From positions 36,267,038-36,331,037 of the forward strand of contig OZ026618.1 of assembly GCA_964020975.1 (NCBI GenBank): DNA of 64,000 bases. Reading direction: 5' to 3'. The DNA comes from Hermodice carunculata. Its lineage: Eukaryota > Annelida > Polychaeta > Eunicida > Amphinomidae. A program made the position numbers and the translations under genes. Of this stretch, positions 12,095 to 24,669 are shown in pieces (the first letter of the stretch is position 1; each line of letters starts with the position of its first letter). Below the pieces are notes generated by a model. It did not search any database. It worked only from the letters and a program-made list of their open reading frames with translations, and had not been told where the DNA came from.

Positions 12095-14398
12095 CGACAT
12101 TATTATTAGTGCAGGGGGCTCTGGTAGGAACGTGCCTCTCCTAGGCAGTACCTGCCCGGCTCTTCAATCATATCCCTCCTAGCTTCACCAATGTGTCCAG
12201 CGTTATGTATTTATAAGCTGGATGTAGAAACTGCTCTATTCTTAGTGAAGCAGCCCGTTATTAGCTTTGGGATCAGACCATCTTATTAAATGTAACAGTC
12301 TACTTCAACGAATTCAGACCATTAGAATGTATATACACTATGCGCTCCGATAACATAACGTAGAATGTGGTAGCATTTCATGTTGTAAATATTCATAAGC
12401 GGATAAATCCCATGCCACTTTGGTATTAGGCGTAGCGGCTTGATGAAAACACGCTTTCATATAGGCCAAAGAGAATAAGTCCTGCAGCCGGCACCTCCTG
12501 GAAGAAAACTAGCTATAGTTTGCGTACTACAATATACACACAACTACTCCATAGCGGTACTCAGACAAGCACTATTATTTAATTGGATGGAGACAAAAAT
12601 TCCAGAGTGTCAGTGCTAAGGATATAGCAGCGACGAGGCAGCAAAAACCCAAGTGTCCCATCCTCTTTTATCCCCACCAATCTTCTGATCCGTGCGGCGC
12701 ACTCGGGCTTAGAGATTCAAACCAGCTTTATTCGACAGACATCAGAGTATACAGAATGCAGAATCAAGAACGGCATATTTAGGGTTATTTAGTGTACACA
12801 GTGATTATTCCAAAATGTCATCAGCATAACTCCAATTAACATGCAAATACGCTACCGTCGGCGCCACGAGGCTAAACTTTACTTAGTTACACCACGACTT
12901 AGAATTCCAGATGAGATAGGGACGCAAAGGGAAGCATTAAAAAGGCGCCAAATTCCACAACTCACTATGTGCAAATATAACAGTTTTTAATGCAGCACAT
13001 TTTTATCAACAAAAATAAGTACATACATTAAAAAAAAACAAAACAAAAAAAAAAAAACAAAAAAAAAAAAACAACCCTCTCGTAAGAGTCAGCGTAAATT
13101 CATGCAGAAAGAGGAAACATATCAATTTGAATTTGATTGATGGGATGTCTCCAGGGGTCGGTTTTGCAGGTAATGTCTACAGTCATGTACATTTCAACAT
13201 CTTGGATCTGCCGACTCCACTCCTCTTTGAAATGCAAATGAGTAAACCGGCTGATGGCGGAATTTTTTATTCATGTTATCAGTCATGCGCACTCCGCTTT
13301 TATGGCTAACTGTCATGGTTTTTTTTTTTTTTTTGAGATTCTAGTTCGTTATTTTTTTCAAACTCTCATGGTTGATGGACATCCAATTCGGTGGCTATGA
13401 GGTTTTCTGACTTCCTGTTCCAACGCACATAAAGGGTACTCTCCAAACGTGGAAGGAGAATGTACCTGGACTCTATCGAATAACAGCGAAGATTGGCGCC
13501 CTTGATCTAATTCCCAAGGTCACAGAACCATATTAAGAAGTTTGGTTTCTCATGATCAGTTGCATCTAGGGCTTTCATATTGCACGAAATTATAGCTCTC
13601 TATGACAGCCAGGTCAAGTTTTATGATTGAGATCTTGACAAAATTCATAAGGTCACAGAGTGACACACGTTTTAGCTGTATATGAGGGCTAGGTCAAGTT
13701 CGAAAATGGGTGAGAGACCCAATTCCCACAGTTACCTACTTGTGAGTTGTGTTAAATGGAAGCCTGATTTTTTTCAGAAAGAATATGCTAGTATTCTTTG
13801 TATCTTTCCTTGACAAAGCAATAGGGAGGTGGGCTAAACTGTATTTTGTTCTCATGCGTCAGTGCATTTTTTTGCTCAGTTGAAATGCCAGGTACACTGG
13901 ATTCTATGTTCGTACAAGCAGGAAGCTAGCCGCTCATCCTACCACCTGGTGGTATAATATGACTTGGAGTTGTTCATTTAGAGTCACTGGACGAAACAAG
14001 GGTGTGACTAACCCACGTGAAATGCCGGTTACCAAAGCTTTAATATATATATTAATGTTCATATCGTGATCAAAATTCTGATTTGATATGTTGCCACCAC
14101 GATATTCTGCGCCAGAAAAACGTGAAGCAATCGTCCGTTGGTATTGAGTCGTTGTTTCTTGCACTGCTTTTAATCAGTGCAGTCATGCGCGTGTATTTGT
14201 GAAAAATTAATCGATGAAACCCTGTGTGCCATTGTAATGTACATCGACAAACAATAGACTCACAAATTCAGACATTGCCTGCTGGCACTTTCCAGGTACG
14301 GATTGACTACTCCACCTGCATGTGGACAGCCATGGATGTAGTGAACCTTTATATTCACACAGCTTCCTCGAGGACTTTTAGGGGTCGTGTGTACTATA
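12094..14398. other. Intergenic stretch, nothing recognised
   Basis: No recognisable coding similarity. Holds an A-rich/(AAAC) tract at about 13030-13073 and a T-run at 13318-13334. Confidence 0.5.
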
Positions 14399-14414
14399 AT
14401 GGTGATGGTGGTGG

Positions 14415-14464
<50 letters not shown>

Positions 14465-14483
14465 CTGATGATGATGATGATGA
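14399..14483. repeat. (GAT)n trinucleotide microsatellite
   Basis: Starts as GGT/GAT mixtures and becomes near-perfect GAT, with one GCT interruption near 14464. Confidence 0.95.
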
Positions 14484-17400
14484 TTTTAATTAGCCTCAAT
14501 GAACAAGTGATATACTTGATCTAAGACGATGAAGAGCAGAATTAATTTTTTTAATTTTGAAAACACGTTTTGTTCAGTTAATAAGGTGACATATTTTCTA
14601 TTCTCCATTAATGATAAATAAACAATTTGATAACAATGCATGATTACTGAGGTGAATGAGTAGACATGTCTTATAAAAGCACATCCTGTTCCTGATATGA
14701 GTGATGGCCAGTCTATAATTATATGTGATAAGTTTTCCGAGTTTTGATTTCTTTGATTGATAATCAATATATGTCAATTAAGGGGATTCCATCTTCAGAC
14801 AGACAATTGTATTCCAATGGGTATTAATTGTGCACCTCTTTCAAACAGTTTATATCTATTCTACTATGAGTATACGTTTCTGGAAAAGCTGCCAAAACAA
14901 CCAAATTTCATGATAAATGTTTTAAGTTGATATTTAGATATACTGATAACTTACTAAGCATCAATAATACCTATTATGAAAACCTATTTTGTAAATTTAC
15001 TTGGTTGATTTAAAATTTCAAAATTGCGCCAACATCACAACTTTGGAAGATAAAATCCACAACTTTGAGAGGTTTTTTTACAATTAAATAGGAAATAAAA
15101 TATATGCATAAAATATCCATGAAAATAGTGAAAGGTTGATTATCAGTCAGTTTGGGAAAAGTTGATCACAGGTAACATTTTTGCAATGCAGGTTCGATTA
15201 AGTTGCCAGCACACGTCTCAAGATTTTAGGCTGGTATATTATAGAGTAGCAAATATATCAATCGGATAAAAGGCAGACAGATTATTGCAATGACAGTATT
15301 TTCCATCCATTTTAATACTGTTGAATGTTCATATGTTCTCTCATTTTTTGGCCTGTATCATTATTGTGTGCTCTTCCTCTTTTTTTTTTTTTTTTTTTTT
15401 TAGTGATAACCTCTCCAGGACCGGTAACCTTTGTCAGATTTCAGGCCGAACGACAAGCTGTAGCCTGACTCTAGTGAGCATGCATTTATAACAGGCTGCA
15501 GCTCTAACATTGAAACATTTAAAAGCTTGGGAGAATAATAAACAAGAGGCTTTTTGGAAATTTGATTGACAGTATGTTTAACACCTCTCCTATAAATCTT
15601 TTCCTTAACCCATAGTTCAAAGCAAAGGTATATTGTAGGTTACAGGAAATATTTAAAACACGTCTTGTGCTTTGTTTCTATTTTAAACTAATGTTAGCAC
15701 GCTTAAAAACGTCAGTAATATCGCATTGCAATATAAGCAATAGAGACCGTGCAACAATAGCAGCTGTATGTAATTTGGAAGACGGAGAGAGTCATTGCAG
15801 CACACTTCAAGTAGTTGCAGCTGATATACCATGTAATGAGAGTGACTGCCTTCATCCATTGACAATTTTCATTTTTGATGACTCGGATGGGTTCTTTCAC
15901 TGAGCTCTGTGCTTTAGACAACCCAAAGTATACCCTGTGGTTCAACATGAAACAAAGTGTGTGCAGCCCTCCAAGCCATCATTACGAGATAAGGGGAAGG
16001 AAATGTGTAAAGTAAAGAAAGGGAAAGCTTTGAAATAAAAAATGAAAGTCTGGCCAGCAAGAGACTCGGGAGAGAATGGATGGTTTTTAGTTAGATCTGG
16101 GAGTCAACAGCCTACACACAAAGACGTATCTGATTGCGTCTTTGCTGCACTTTATTATGATGTAGAAATATATGCAGGGGGAAATCAAAAATAAGATATT
16201 GACACTAAACAAATTTAGCATGACCATACATACGACGTTTTGGATAAAGCAAAAGAAATACTATTCCAATTCAATGACATTGCATGCAACATGTTTCATG
16301 AATAAAATTTAAATCTGCTGAGAGCAGAATCAAAGATATATGACGAAGGTGACACAAAGATATGTAATATAAAATTATGTACATGCACTTGCTATGCATT
16401 TCTATTAATATATCAGCCATATTTTTTGCAGCCGTTTGTATGCAAGTCTGTTATTTGCACATGTTAAACATAATGTAAACAAAGTGATAGATTTTTTGTA
16501 TCATCGGACCATGCAGCAAATTCCAAATTAATGTGCATCTTCTGGTGATTCCAGTCCAAACAAAGAGTTTCATTCAATGCTTATATTTGATAAAGTCAAC
16601 AAACTCCTATCTCAATCCCATGAAACAGCCGTAGATTAAATTTTTAAAGCTGGTGTGGGTTGGTTGTTTGCTCAGAATCTACCATGGCAGTCAAGTTGTA
16701 CAGGTGACTAGCATTCATTGTTGCAAGAACACCACGCAACGCAGGTTATCAAAGAAAGGAAGGGCCTGGTACGGAAGAACATAAAAGAACCCAAATTTGA
16801 CTCACATAAAAAACTTTGACCCGTATGTTTCAGAAGTAAAATTTCCGCAAAATGACAGGGAATGGGGGGGGGGGGGGGGCGAAAAATGGTAAGGGCAACC
16901 AAAAAAGGTGTAGGGCTGAAATAAATGTTAGAATTTGCCTCCATCTCAATCGGGCATTCAGGTGAAAACTGACACAACAAACCAGAGTCTAAAGGTATCT
17001 TGGATACACTTGTTCGGGAAATAGATACAGAACATAATCAGTGACAAGCCAAGTAAATTTAATAGTCAACCAAGGAAAAGAAGAAAGCTAAACACTAAAC
17101 CCTGTTCACTTGTGGCACAAAAAAGATTAGCATGAACACAAGAGAGAGACACAAGGAACTGGGACCATAGAACATAGAAACCAAAACAGTAGTAAACTTT
17201 CTTTGCGAGATAAAATTCTGTCAGAACATGCACACCTGTCATAAAGAAATCTGTTCACGTGATAACCAAATGCCAAAAAAAAAAAACCCCTAAAAAAAAC
17301 TAACACCCCCCCACCCCCCCCCCCCCCCCAAAAAAAAAACAACAACACACTTTTCAGCGAAAATAATAAGAAAAGTGAAGACATGGATACAAATGTGACA

Positions 17401-18831
17401 TACTGGACCCGTTATGTGAAATGTAAGATTCCTATGATCCATCAACCATAGAATGTGATAAATGTGACAGATGGTATCACTGGGCCTGAATGAAAATTGA
17501 TATTCTACCTCCTGAGAATAAGCAGAGCCTGAACTATATTTGATATTAAGTGTCAAGTTTTGCTTACTGATCACTGTGTTTCGTACAAATGCAAAACAGA
17601 GCGAAACCCAAGGTTAAATATCATAACCCGGGGTTTCATCTACAAAATTCAGAGTTCCGAATGAAAAACTGATTTTTTTTTTAATTACTGGACATTACAA
17701 CTTTCATTTTCCGTTGTAGTCACACCAAACGCTCACAATCGTGCGTGTCAATGAAATAAAGATAACAAACATAGATTGTACTGTCATTTGAATAAATATA
17801 ATTTTTTCTGGAGCCTACTTCTTGATCATCTTTATTGTTACATACACTAACTGCTGAGGTTAAGGATGTTCTTCTTTCTGCTGTTATTGCTACCATCATT
17901 TTACCATTTATTTATAGAAATAGTATTAGTCATGGCATTATCATGATCATTACAGTTTATTTTGTAATTTTGCACCGATATTTCTACAAAATCTTTTGCA
18001 TTATGGACACAGCCTAATATACACTACGACGTCCAGCATAACGTGGCAGTATAATCTCATAGTATTCTGTTGCCATGTTAAAACACTGAACCATATCTGA
18101 TGCAGCCTTTCTATTTTTCCCCAAATAGCCCAGTAATTGGTCTTATACATAAGCAAAAGCAAAGACCTCAAAATATAAACTTACCCCCATGAGTACAAAC
18201 AGGTAGGGTGGTCAAATATCACCACAAAGTCCGGCCCGTGATATAAATCATTTCCCAGTAAGGGTTGAGAATGTAAAAGTATAATATAATGATACATGCT
18301 AATCGAGCTGTATCTGTGAAGGAGACGTTCATCACTTATCCAAACCAAGAAGCAACACATTCACAACATTTTTGATCTGTGACTCTTTTCATAATGATGG
18401 GCCGTAAAGTGGTTTTACGTCATTTTGAGCCAGCTCTTGAATTGCTGGAGATATATTAAAATCTACTGACCAGCATTTATGAAAGTAACATTATGAGTGG
18501 CCACCAGGTCAACTCTTGAACGCGAATCAGAACAAATGCACAACCTCAATGTACAAAAACATGAAGCCTAAGATAGGACTAAAAGTTTGAGAGATAACCA
18601 ACGTTTCTGCTGGATTCTATTTGGTTAATAACAATAATTGATATTACAATCACCACATGTCTGCTAACCAACATAAAAATATGCAAGGGATTTAATTTGT
18701 TTAGCAGAAGTCATGAAAACCGCACAATAATCCGAATACACACATTGATTAAGGAATGCTATTTTCAATGTTTATCTGTTACATATTTATATCTGTGTGC
18801 CAACACAGATATATTGTTTTATCCAGGAATT
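14484..18831. other. Intergenic stretch, nothing recognised
   Basis: AT-rich, with T-run 15379-15401, G-run 16865-16879 and an A/C-rich tract 17276-17342. Short frames at 15667-15903 (plus) and 14486-14767 (minus) match nothing I recognise. Confidence 0.5.
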
Positions 18832-18833
18832 AT

Positions 18834-18902
<69 letters not shown>

Positions 18903-18904
18903 TT
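18832..18904. repeat. (TTCT)n tetranucleotide microsatellite
   Basis: Uninterrupted TTTC units over about 70 bases. Confidence 0.95.
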
Positions 18905-19108
18905 TATAGGCACATTTGTCCGACATTTCATTTGAAAACTATTACACGTAAAAACTTTCAAACTTATGATTGTACTTCCATACATAAAGTTTTGTAAAGA
19001 CGTTCAACGGTTGTAAAAATTATGCAAATTAAGGCCATTTGAAAATTTAAATCTTGAATATCTTTAAAACTATAATAGGTACAGGAAACCAATCAACCTT
19101 CAATTAAT

Positions 19109-19925
19109 ATGTTTGTAACACTGCACATTTTTTAAATTTAAATGTGACCCCTAAAGGTGAAAGTTCAAGGTCATTTGGACCTTTGAAATGTTCACCTGGC
19201 CATAACGTAGTCACTTTTTATCTTATTTTGATCATATTGAGTTCAAATTATAGCAATTGTAACACTGCATATTGTTGTAATTTACATGTGACCTCTAAAG
19301 GTAAAAAATATGGGTCATTTGGACCCTTGAAATTTTTATATAGCCATAACTAGGTCGATTTTTATCCAATTTTGAGCATGTCGGGCTCAAATTGTACCTC
19401 TTGTAAAACTTCACAATTATGTAATATACATGTGACCTAATTAAGGTCAAAGGTCTAGGTTATCTGGACCTGTGAATTTTTTATCTAGCCATAAGTTGGC
19501 CATTTTTTATCCAATGTGATCATGATCGGCTCAAATTGAAGCAATTCTAACACTGCACGTTTTTGTATTTTACATATGACCTCTAAAGGTCAAACGTCAA
19601 TGTCATTTGGACTTTTGAAAATTTCATCCAGTCATAACTTGGCCAACTTCCATCCAATTTTAATCATGTTAGACTCAAATTGTAGGTATTGCAACATCGC
19701 TCATTTTTGTAAGAACATGTAACCTCTAAAGGGCAAAGGTTAAGGTCACCTGGCCCTTTGAACGTTTCATCTTGCCATAACTTGGTCAATTTTCATCTGA
19801 TTTTGTTCATGTTAAATTCTGGGTATTGTAACACTGTACAATTTTGCAATTTACATGTGACCTGGAAAGGTCTAGGTCAAGGTCATTTGGACTGTGAAAT
19901 TTTCATCCAGCCATACGCTTAATGG
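19109..19925. repeat. Tandem repeat of about 144 bp, six units, rich in AGGTCA half-sites
   Basis: Six diverged units with a period of 143-146 bp. Each has a TGTGACCTCTAAAGGTCA-like core (near 19141, 19286, 19430, 19573, 19716, 19854), then GGTCATTTGGACC, a CATAACTTGG segment, and TGTAACACTGCACA before the next core. Exact nuclear-receptor extended half-sites TNAAGGTCA occur at 19165-19173, 19441-19449, 19740-19748 and 19877-19885, with a DR1-like pair AGGTCAAAGGTC at 19444-19455. The repeat is seen directly; receptor binding is inference. Confidence 0.9.
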
Positions 19926-21179
19926 AATGTAAAGTACCAAAGGAGAAAGGTTTATTATTTAATATTTACAACCTTTGAGGGCACACAGACAGATTTGCTT
20001 TGAAGCAAATCTTCTGGAGCTGAAACTCTCCTTTTATATTTGATTAGTAAACCCAACTAATAATATTTCACTGGTAACACAATCGTCCATATACCGTCGC
20101 AGACACATATCGTCAGCGAATGTACAGGGTACCTTTGCTTAGATTGGCGCTTCCAACTGGCTAGTAAATTGCGTCCCGTGAAGATCAGATAATCTGATAT
20201 GGAGAAATAGTTATCAAAGTGTGTCAGTCCGTTGTTGCCATGGCTCGTAGGTCTCGTGAAGTGTGGAGTGCAAACATATCAATACAATGATTGGTTACAA
20301 GTATTTGGAACAGTTAATGTACTTGGTGATTTTGAATGAAAGCACTAATTATATTCTGGTAATTGAAAAATTTCAGATAGAACATTTTTCCATATTTCTT
20401 AATATGTAAAGCCCGATAATATATGTCGGTAAGCCTAACAAACATATGATTAAGGATATGGTTGGTAATTTAAGATCAATAATCAAGCAAAATCCATTAT
20501 ATATCGTAACCAATGTCACCACTGCTACCGCATAAAAAGTTTGACAATGAAAAAATGTGAAGCAAGGGTTCCAACCTGCTGTCGCAATTCTTGTTTAGCG
20601 AACTACTTAAAACAGTATACCTCATAATTGTGCACAAACTGTTTACAATAATTTGGTTTCACAAAGTGATTCGCTACAAGGATTAAGCTCGTGCACGCGT
20701 TGTCGCAGCAATATGCGAAATGTATTACAGGATGGTATAGCCCTATATGACGCAAATATTGACCTCGATGCCGCACATACCACAAACTGTGAATCAATGC
20801 CAAAAAATGAATTCCAAGAAATCCAGCTCTGTAGGCGACATTTGATACATTTTCATGTTCCCTCTATTTGTATTCAGATAATCATGCACTATTTTCACAA
20901 GTTCATTCTATGTGGGTTCACAAACACATTCTTTCTTATTTGGATTATGGTTTTGTCTGACAATTTTTTTTCTACTGCCTCTTTCTCTATTGAAATGAAA
21001 CTCGATGGTCTCGTCCGTAAATCAATTAGCTGTTCACAGAATTAGTGGGACTGTTGACCAAATGATCCGGCGGTTATTTTTGATAAGGAGTGTTGACTGC
21101 TAATTGCACTTTATTTAATGAATGACATTCCGTTGAAGTCACGTGACTACTACAGCTTTTGCAACAGAAAAGAAGGGTT
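19926..21179. other. Intergenic stretch, nothing recognised
   Basis: No recognisable gene. The frame at 20653-21045 has only a TTG start and no family features. Confidence 0.5.
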
Positions 21180-21360
21180 GTTATGGAACAATTTGTAATA
21201 ATTGCGGCAATTTGCAATAACTGCCTTTTTGTAATAAAAAGCGAGCAGAATTCTGCATTAATTTGTACTACCTGCGGAAATGTGTAATAAGTTGCGGCAA
21301 AATATAATATTATTACATTTTGCAATTTGTAATAATATGCTGCAGCAAAATGTAATAAAT
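21180..21360. repeat. Cluster of degenerate TTTGTAATAA / TGCGGCAA motifs
   Basis: At least five copies of a motif like TTTGTAATAA followed by TGCGGCAA or a variant, some on the opposite strand (TTATTACA), so the stretch is partly self-complementary. It may be an internally repetitive MITE-like element; no clear terminal repeats were found. Confidence 0.45.
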
Positions 21361-21419
21361 CATGTGTGTAACAATGACGTCATAAAATATAATAATCATA
21401 CCGAAGTGTCCATGAAAAA

Positions 21420-21620
21420 CAGTTTCCTTTTTTTACCCATTTCAAGACAAGTGTTTTCTTCAAGGCTCGATCACATATTTATTGAATGCAAAGACTTTCA
21501 GAAGTTCCGAGGTGCTATAATTGAATTTCCTTTCTGTTCCCCCCACACCAATCTAAAAGGTATTGTTGAGATGACCCCGTCAGTTGTTGAGGTTCTTGTG
21601 TACAATCTCTTTTTTTAATT
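21420..21620 (+). mobile_element. Possible LINE 3'-terminal fragment
   Basis: The frame reads LDHIFIECKDFQKFRG, then LKGIVEMTPSVVEVLVYNLF and stop. The H-x(3)-EC-x(3)-F...R arrangement followed by L..I...P..V...L resembles the C-terminal end of many non-LTR retrotransposon ORF2 proteins (consensus EH.L..C..F...R). No reverse transcriptase is visible upstream, so this would be a short 3' piece. It could be coincidence in a short frame. Confidence 0.4.
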
Positions 21621-21860
21621 AATAGCATCGAGTAGTGTATAAATTTTAGTACTTTTGTAAAAACTCGGAAAACGTGAAAGCCATTGCACATGAATATTAC
21701 AGCAAACCTATGTTTTCTCACATTGAGTCAACATGCAAAGTTATCTCAAAACAGCTTCACACTATGACTAAATATCTATAATGACGATATTTATCAAAAC
21801 TTCTGAGTGCAGGGAATAAGTCGGGCACAATTGTAGAGGCAAGTTCTCCTCCTCGCCTTC

Positions 21861-22156
21861 CTATTCTGGACACTTGGTTTTAACAGCCAGTTGCAGGCTT
21901 GCACGGCCAGAACACTTCACAAACATGTTCACACACACATTCCTTCCAAGATGAACTGTTCCTCTTAAAACAGTAGCTTTCAGTACACCAAGAGTCACGC
22001 CTCCTGACTGGATCGAAATAAATGGCGGTTCGTATCGATGTAAATCAATCAGCTCCTGAACGTCCGATACTCTGCTTGCAAGGGTCATCTCATGGACTTC
22101 GCCATCCTTTATCATATATAACTTTACGCACCATGAGTGGAAAATTGCATCTATTT
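21861..22156 (-). CDS. Candidate exon, unrecognised
   Basis: About 98 codons open to a stop at 21861, with protein-like composition: FHSWCVKLYMIKDGEVHEM, RVSDVQELIDLHRYEPPF, GGVTLGVLKATVLRG, NVCVNMFVKCSGRASL. Four cysteines and alternating hydrophobic residues suggest a beta-rich extracellular fold. The only in-frame ATG lies about 16 codons in, so if real this is more likely a terminal exon; the AG upstream (ggaaatag) lacks a good pyrimidine tract. No family recognised. Confidence 0.27.
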
Positions 22157-22492
22157 CCAACAACTTAACTTATCGAAGTTTATGAAGCATTTCCTCTGTT
22201 TTTCATGATCATTCGAAGTGATGAAAGAATATATCTTGCAAAATATAAATACTTACACATGTTTGCTATTATGATATTCAGTCACAGGACTGGACAGGAA
22301 AATATAAAGCTTCGCTAACTTGTCAGTCAGCCACGCTTACGCTGAAGGCCTTTGTCCATCGCCAGTGTATGTCGCCTGTCGTCCACAATTCACATTTTCA
22401 TCTACTTCGCCAAAACAGATATTTTCTTCAAACTTGGCAGGGATATACTTTGGGTGGGTCTCTCCAAAGTTTTTTGCATGGTCACGTCCAGT

Positions 22493-22493
22493 C

Positions 22494-22564
<71 letters not shown>

Positions 22565-22586
22565 AATAATAATAATAATAATAATA

Positions 22587-22626
<40 letters not shown>
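22493..22626. repeat. (ATG)n-(AAT)n-(ATT)n microsatellite with a self-complementary half
   Basis: About 24 ATG units, then AAT units from about 22564, switching at about 22589 to ATT units. The AAT and ATT arms are reverse complements placed head to head. Confidence 0.95.
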
Positions 22627-23082
22627 GGTTCAATCATGGCCAGATTAAATCTTGAGCATAATGGTTGGGTATTTGCTTTGAAATTGCACAGGGAAACGTC
22701 TCGGGACCCCTACACCTTATTTTTTCAAGAAATAGTGTTGCCAGTATTTGCGCCCCCCCCCCCCCCCTTAAAATGTTTTGTGTGTTTTGTTACTCTGAAT
22801 TTCTAATCTAAAATCATCATTCAGATTATGCTGAAACTTGACAGAAATTATTCAGGTGCAAGGATTCAAGAAAGTCGATGAGCAGGTGGCGTTGCTCTGG
22901 TTTACATAATTTTTTTTTTCAGTTGGAGTATGTATGCGTAAGGCACACAATTTTTTTGAGAATAATGTTAAGTCAATGGGATTTCTATGGTACTTCACCA
23001 TTAAACTTCTCCAAAATTTACTTCAAATGTGGCGGGGAAGTATCTTTGGTAAGGGGCTTCCAAATCTTTTGAAATGGTTTTG

Positions 23083-23548
23083 CTCCACTGTTTTTCTTAT
23101 TAAAAAATGGGGAGGTTGGTGAATTTAGAGAAAAAAAAGTCAACCTTTCTTATTTCTCACACATTGCATGGGGACACTTTTGAGTATCCTTAAAGCTCAA
23201 TTTATTCATAAGGTGGCGCTGTGATTTCCTTTTTTAAGGGAGTTTTTTCTTATTGAAAATGGGGAGGTTGGTGAATTTAGAAAAAAAAAACTGCCTTTCT
23301 AATTTCTCACAAATTGCATGCGGTCACTTTTGAGTATCCCTAAAGCTCAATTTATTCATAAGGTGGCGCTGTGATTTCCTTTTTTAAGGGAGTTTTTTCT
23401 TATTGAAAATGGGGAGGTTGGTGAATTTAGAAAAAAAAACTGCCTTTCTAATTTCTCACAAATTGCATGCGGTCACTTTTGAGTATCCCTAAAGCTCAAT
23501 TTATTCATAAGGTGGCGCCGTGATTTCCGTTTTTAAAGGAGTTTTTGG
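23083..23548. repeat. Tandem repeat of about 150 bp, three units
   Basis: GGGGAGGTTGGTGAATTTAG recurs at 23109, 23261 and 23411, and TTCATAAGGTGGCGC recurs near 23206, 23356 and 23505. Units 2 and 3 are almost identical; unit 1 is more diverged, and a partial fourth start ends near 23548. Confidence 0.92.
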
Positions 23549-24633
23549 GTGTTTGCGGAATATCCAAATTCAACCTAAGCGCAAGCTTGATTCTTTTCAA
23601 ACATGCAGGGAACGTCCATTGACTAAATCTCCATTTAGTGTGTTCACTACATGGTGCTGATTGCATTTCCTGATTATTAACAAATCCGTAACATTTCGCA
23701 CGCAGCTTAGCAGAGGCAGGAAATAATGAGCCTCCTCCCGGGAGTATGGGAGGGGATGCATAGCCTTGCTCAGCTCTTGTCAAGCTTTACTAAGCCCTAA
23801 ACGAGGGACTGATTCACCGAACGGTTATACTCATACTAGTGTCACAAAGATGAATGCTATTGCCTTTCATGAAGGGCTACTTTTTTTATATCTTTTTATA
23901 ATTGATACAGACTTTTGCATATTTACCATACCGCCCCACCTATTTCAAGCTTACGTCCAAAAACCCAGTGGGATCTCTGTTGCGTTTACAAATGTTTGCC
24001 ATGGCATAATATGTCAAAAATTAAATTCTAAATAGGTCCCTTTTATGGGAAATAAAAGTATTTAGATAATATGATAAACAGGTATCTGCCTTTTTTCAAT
24101 AAGTAGGATTACCTTCTTTAGACCTATCAGATTAAACAAAAAAGGGCAAAAGGATCTTTAAATTATATCATGAAAATTAGGCCTTATGTCAAAATATAGT
24201 GATACGATCCAAAAGTTTAATTATCAAAGCAATGGACAGACTGGAAACAATAACAAAATTTACAGGTCAGGTCATTAAAGCATTACTTCCGAACTGATCA
24301 AATGTGTAGGGCTATAATCCAGCACTCTAACCTCTTTCTGTGGCACCTTCTGCTGTTACATTAAAATTCAGTGGCCGTGTAAACTTATGAGTCTTAGAAG
24401 TGTGATATAATTCTAATAGAAAATTTGTTAATTAATACCTGTTTCATGACTATTTCTATTCATTAGTCATTCTGTTTTTTTTTGTTTAATTATGAAAAGG
24501 ATCGGTTAGAACCCTTTCTTTTCAAATTATATGAATATATATTTAATCGCTGTAAAATCCGATCGTCTTGTAGAGACTGTCAATCTTTAACAACGTTGCC
24601 AACAGGGGTTGTCTCAACAAAAGCTTACATCTC

Positions 24634-24669
<36 letters not shown>

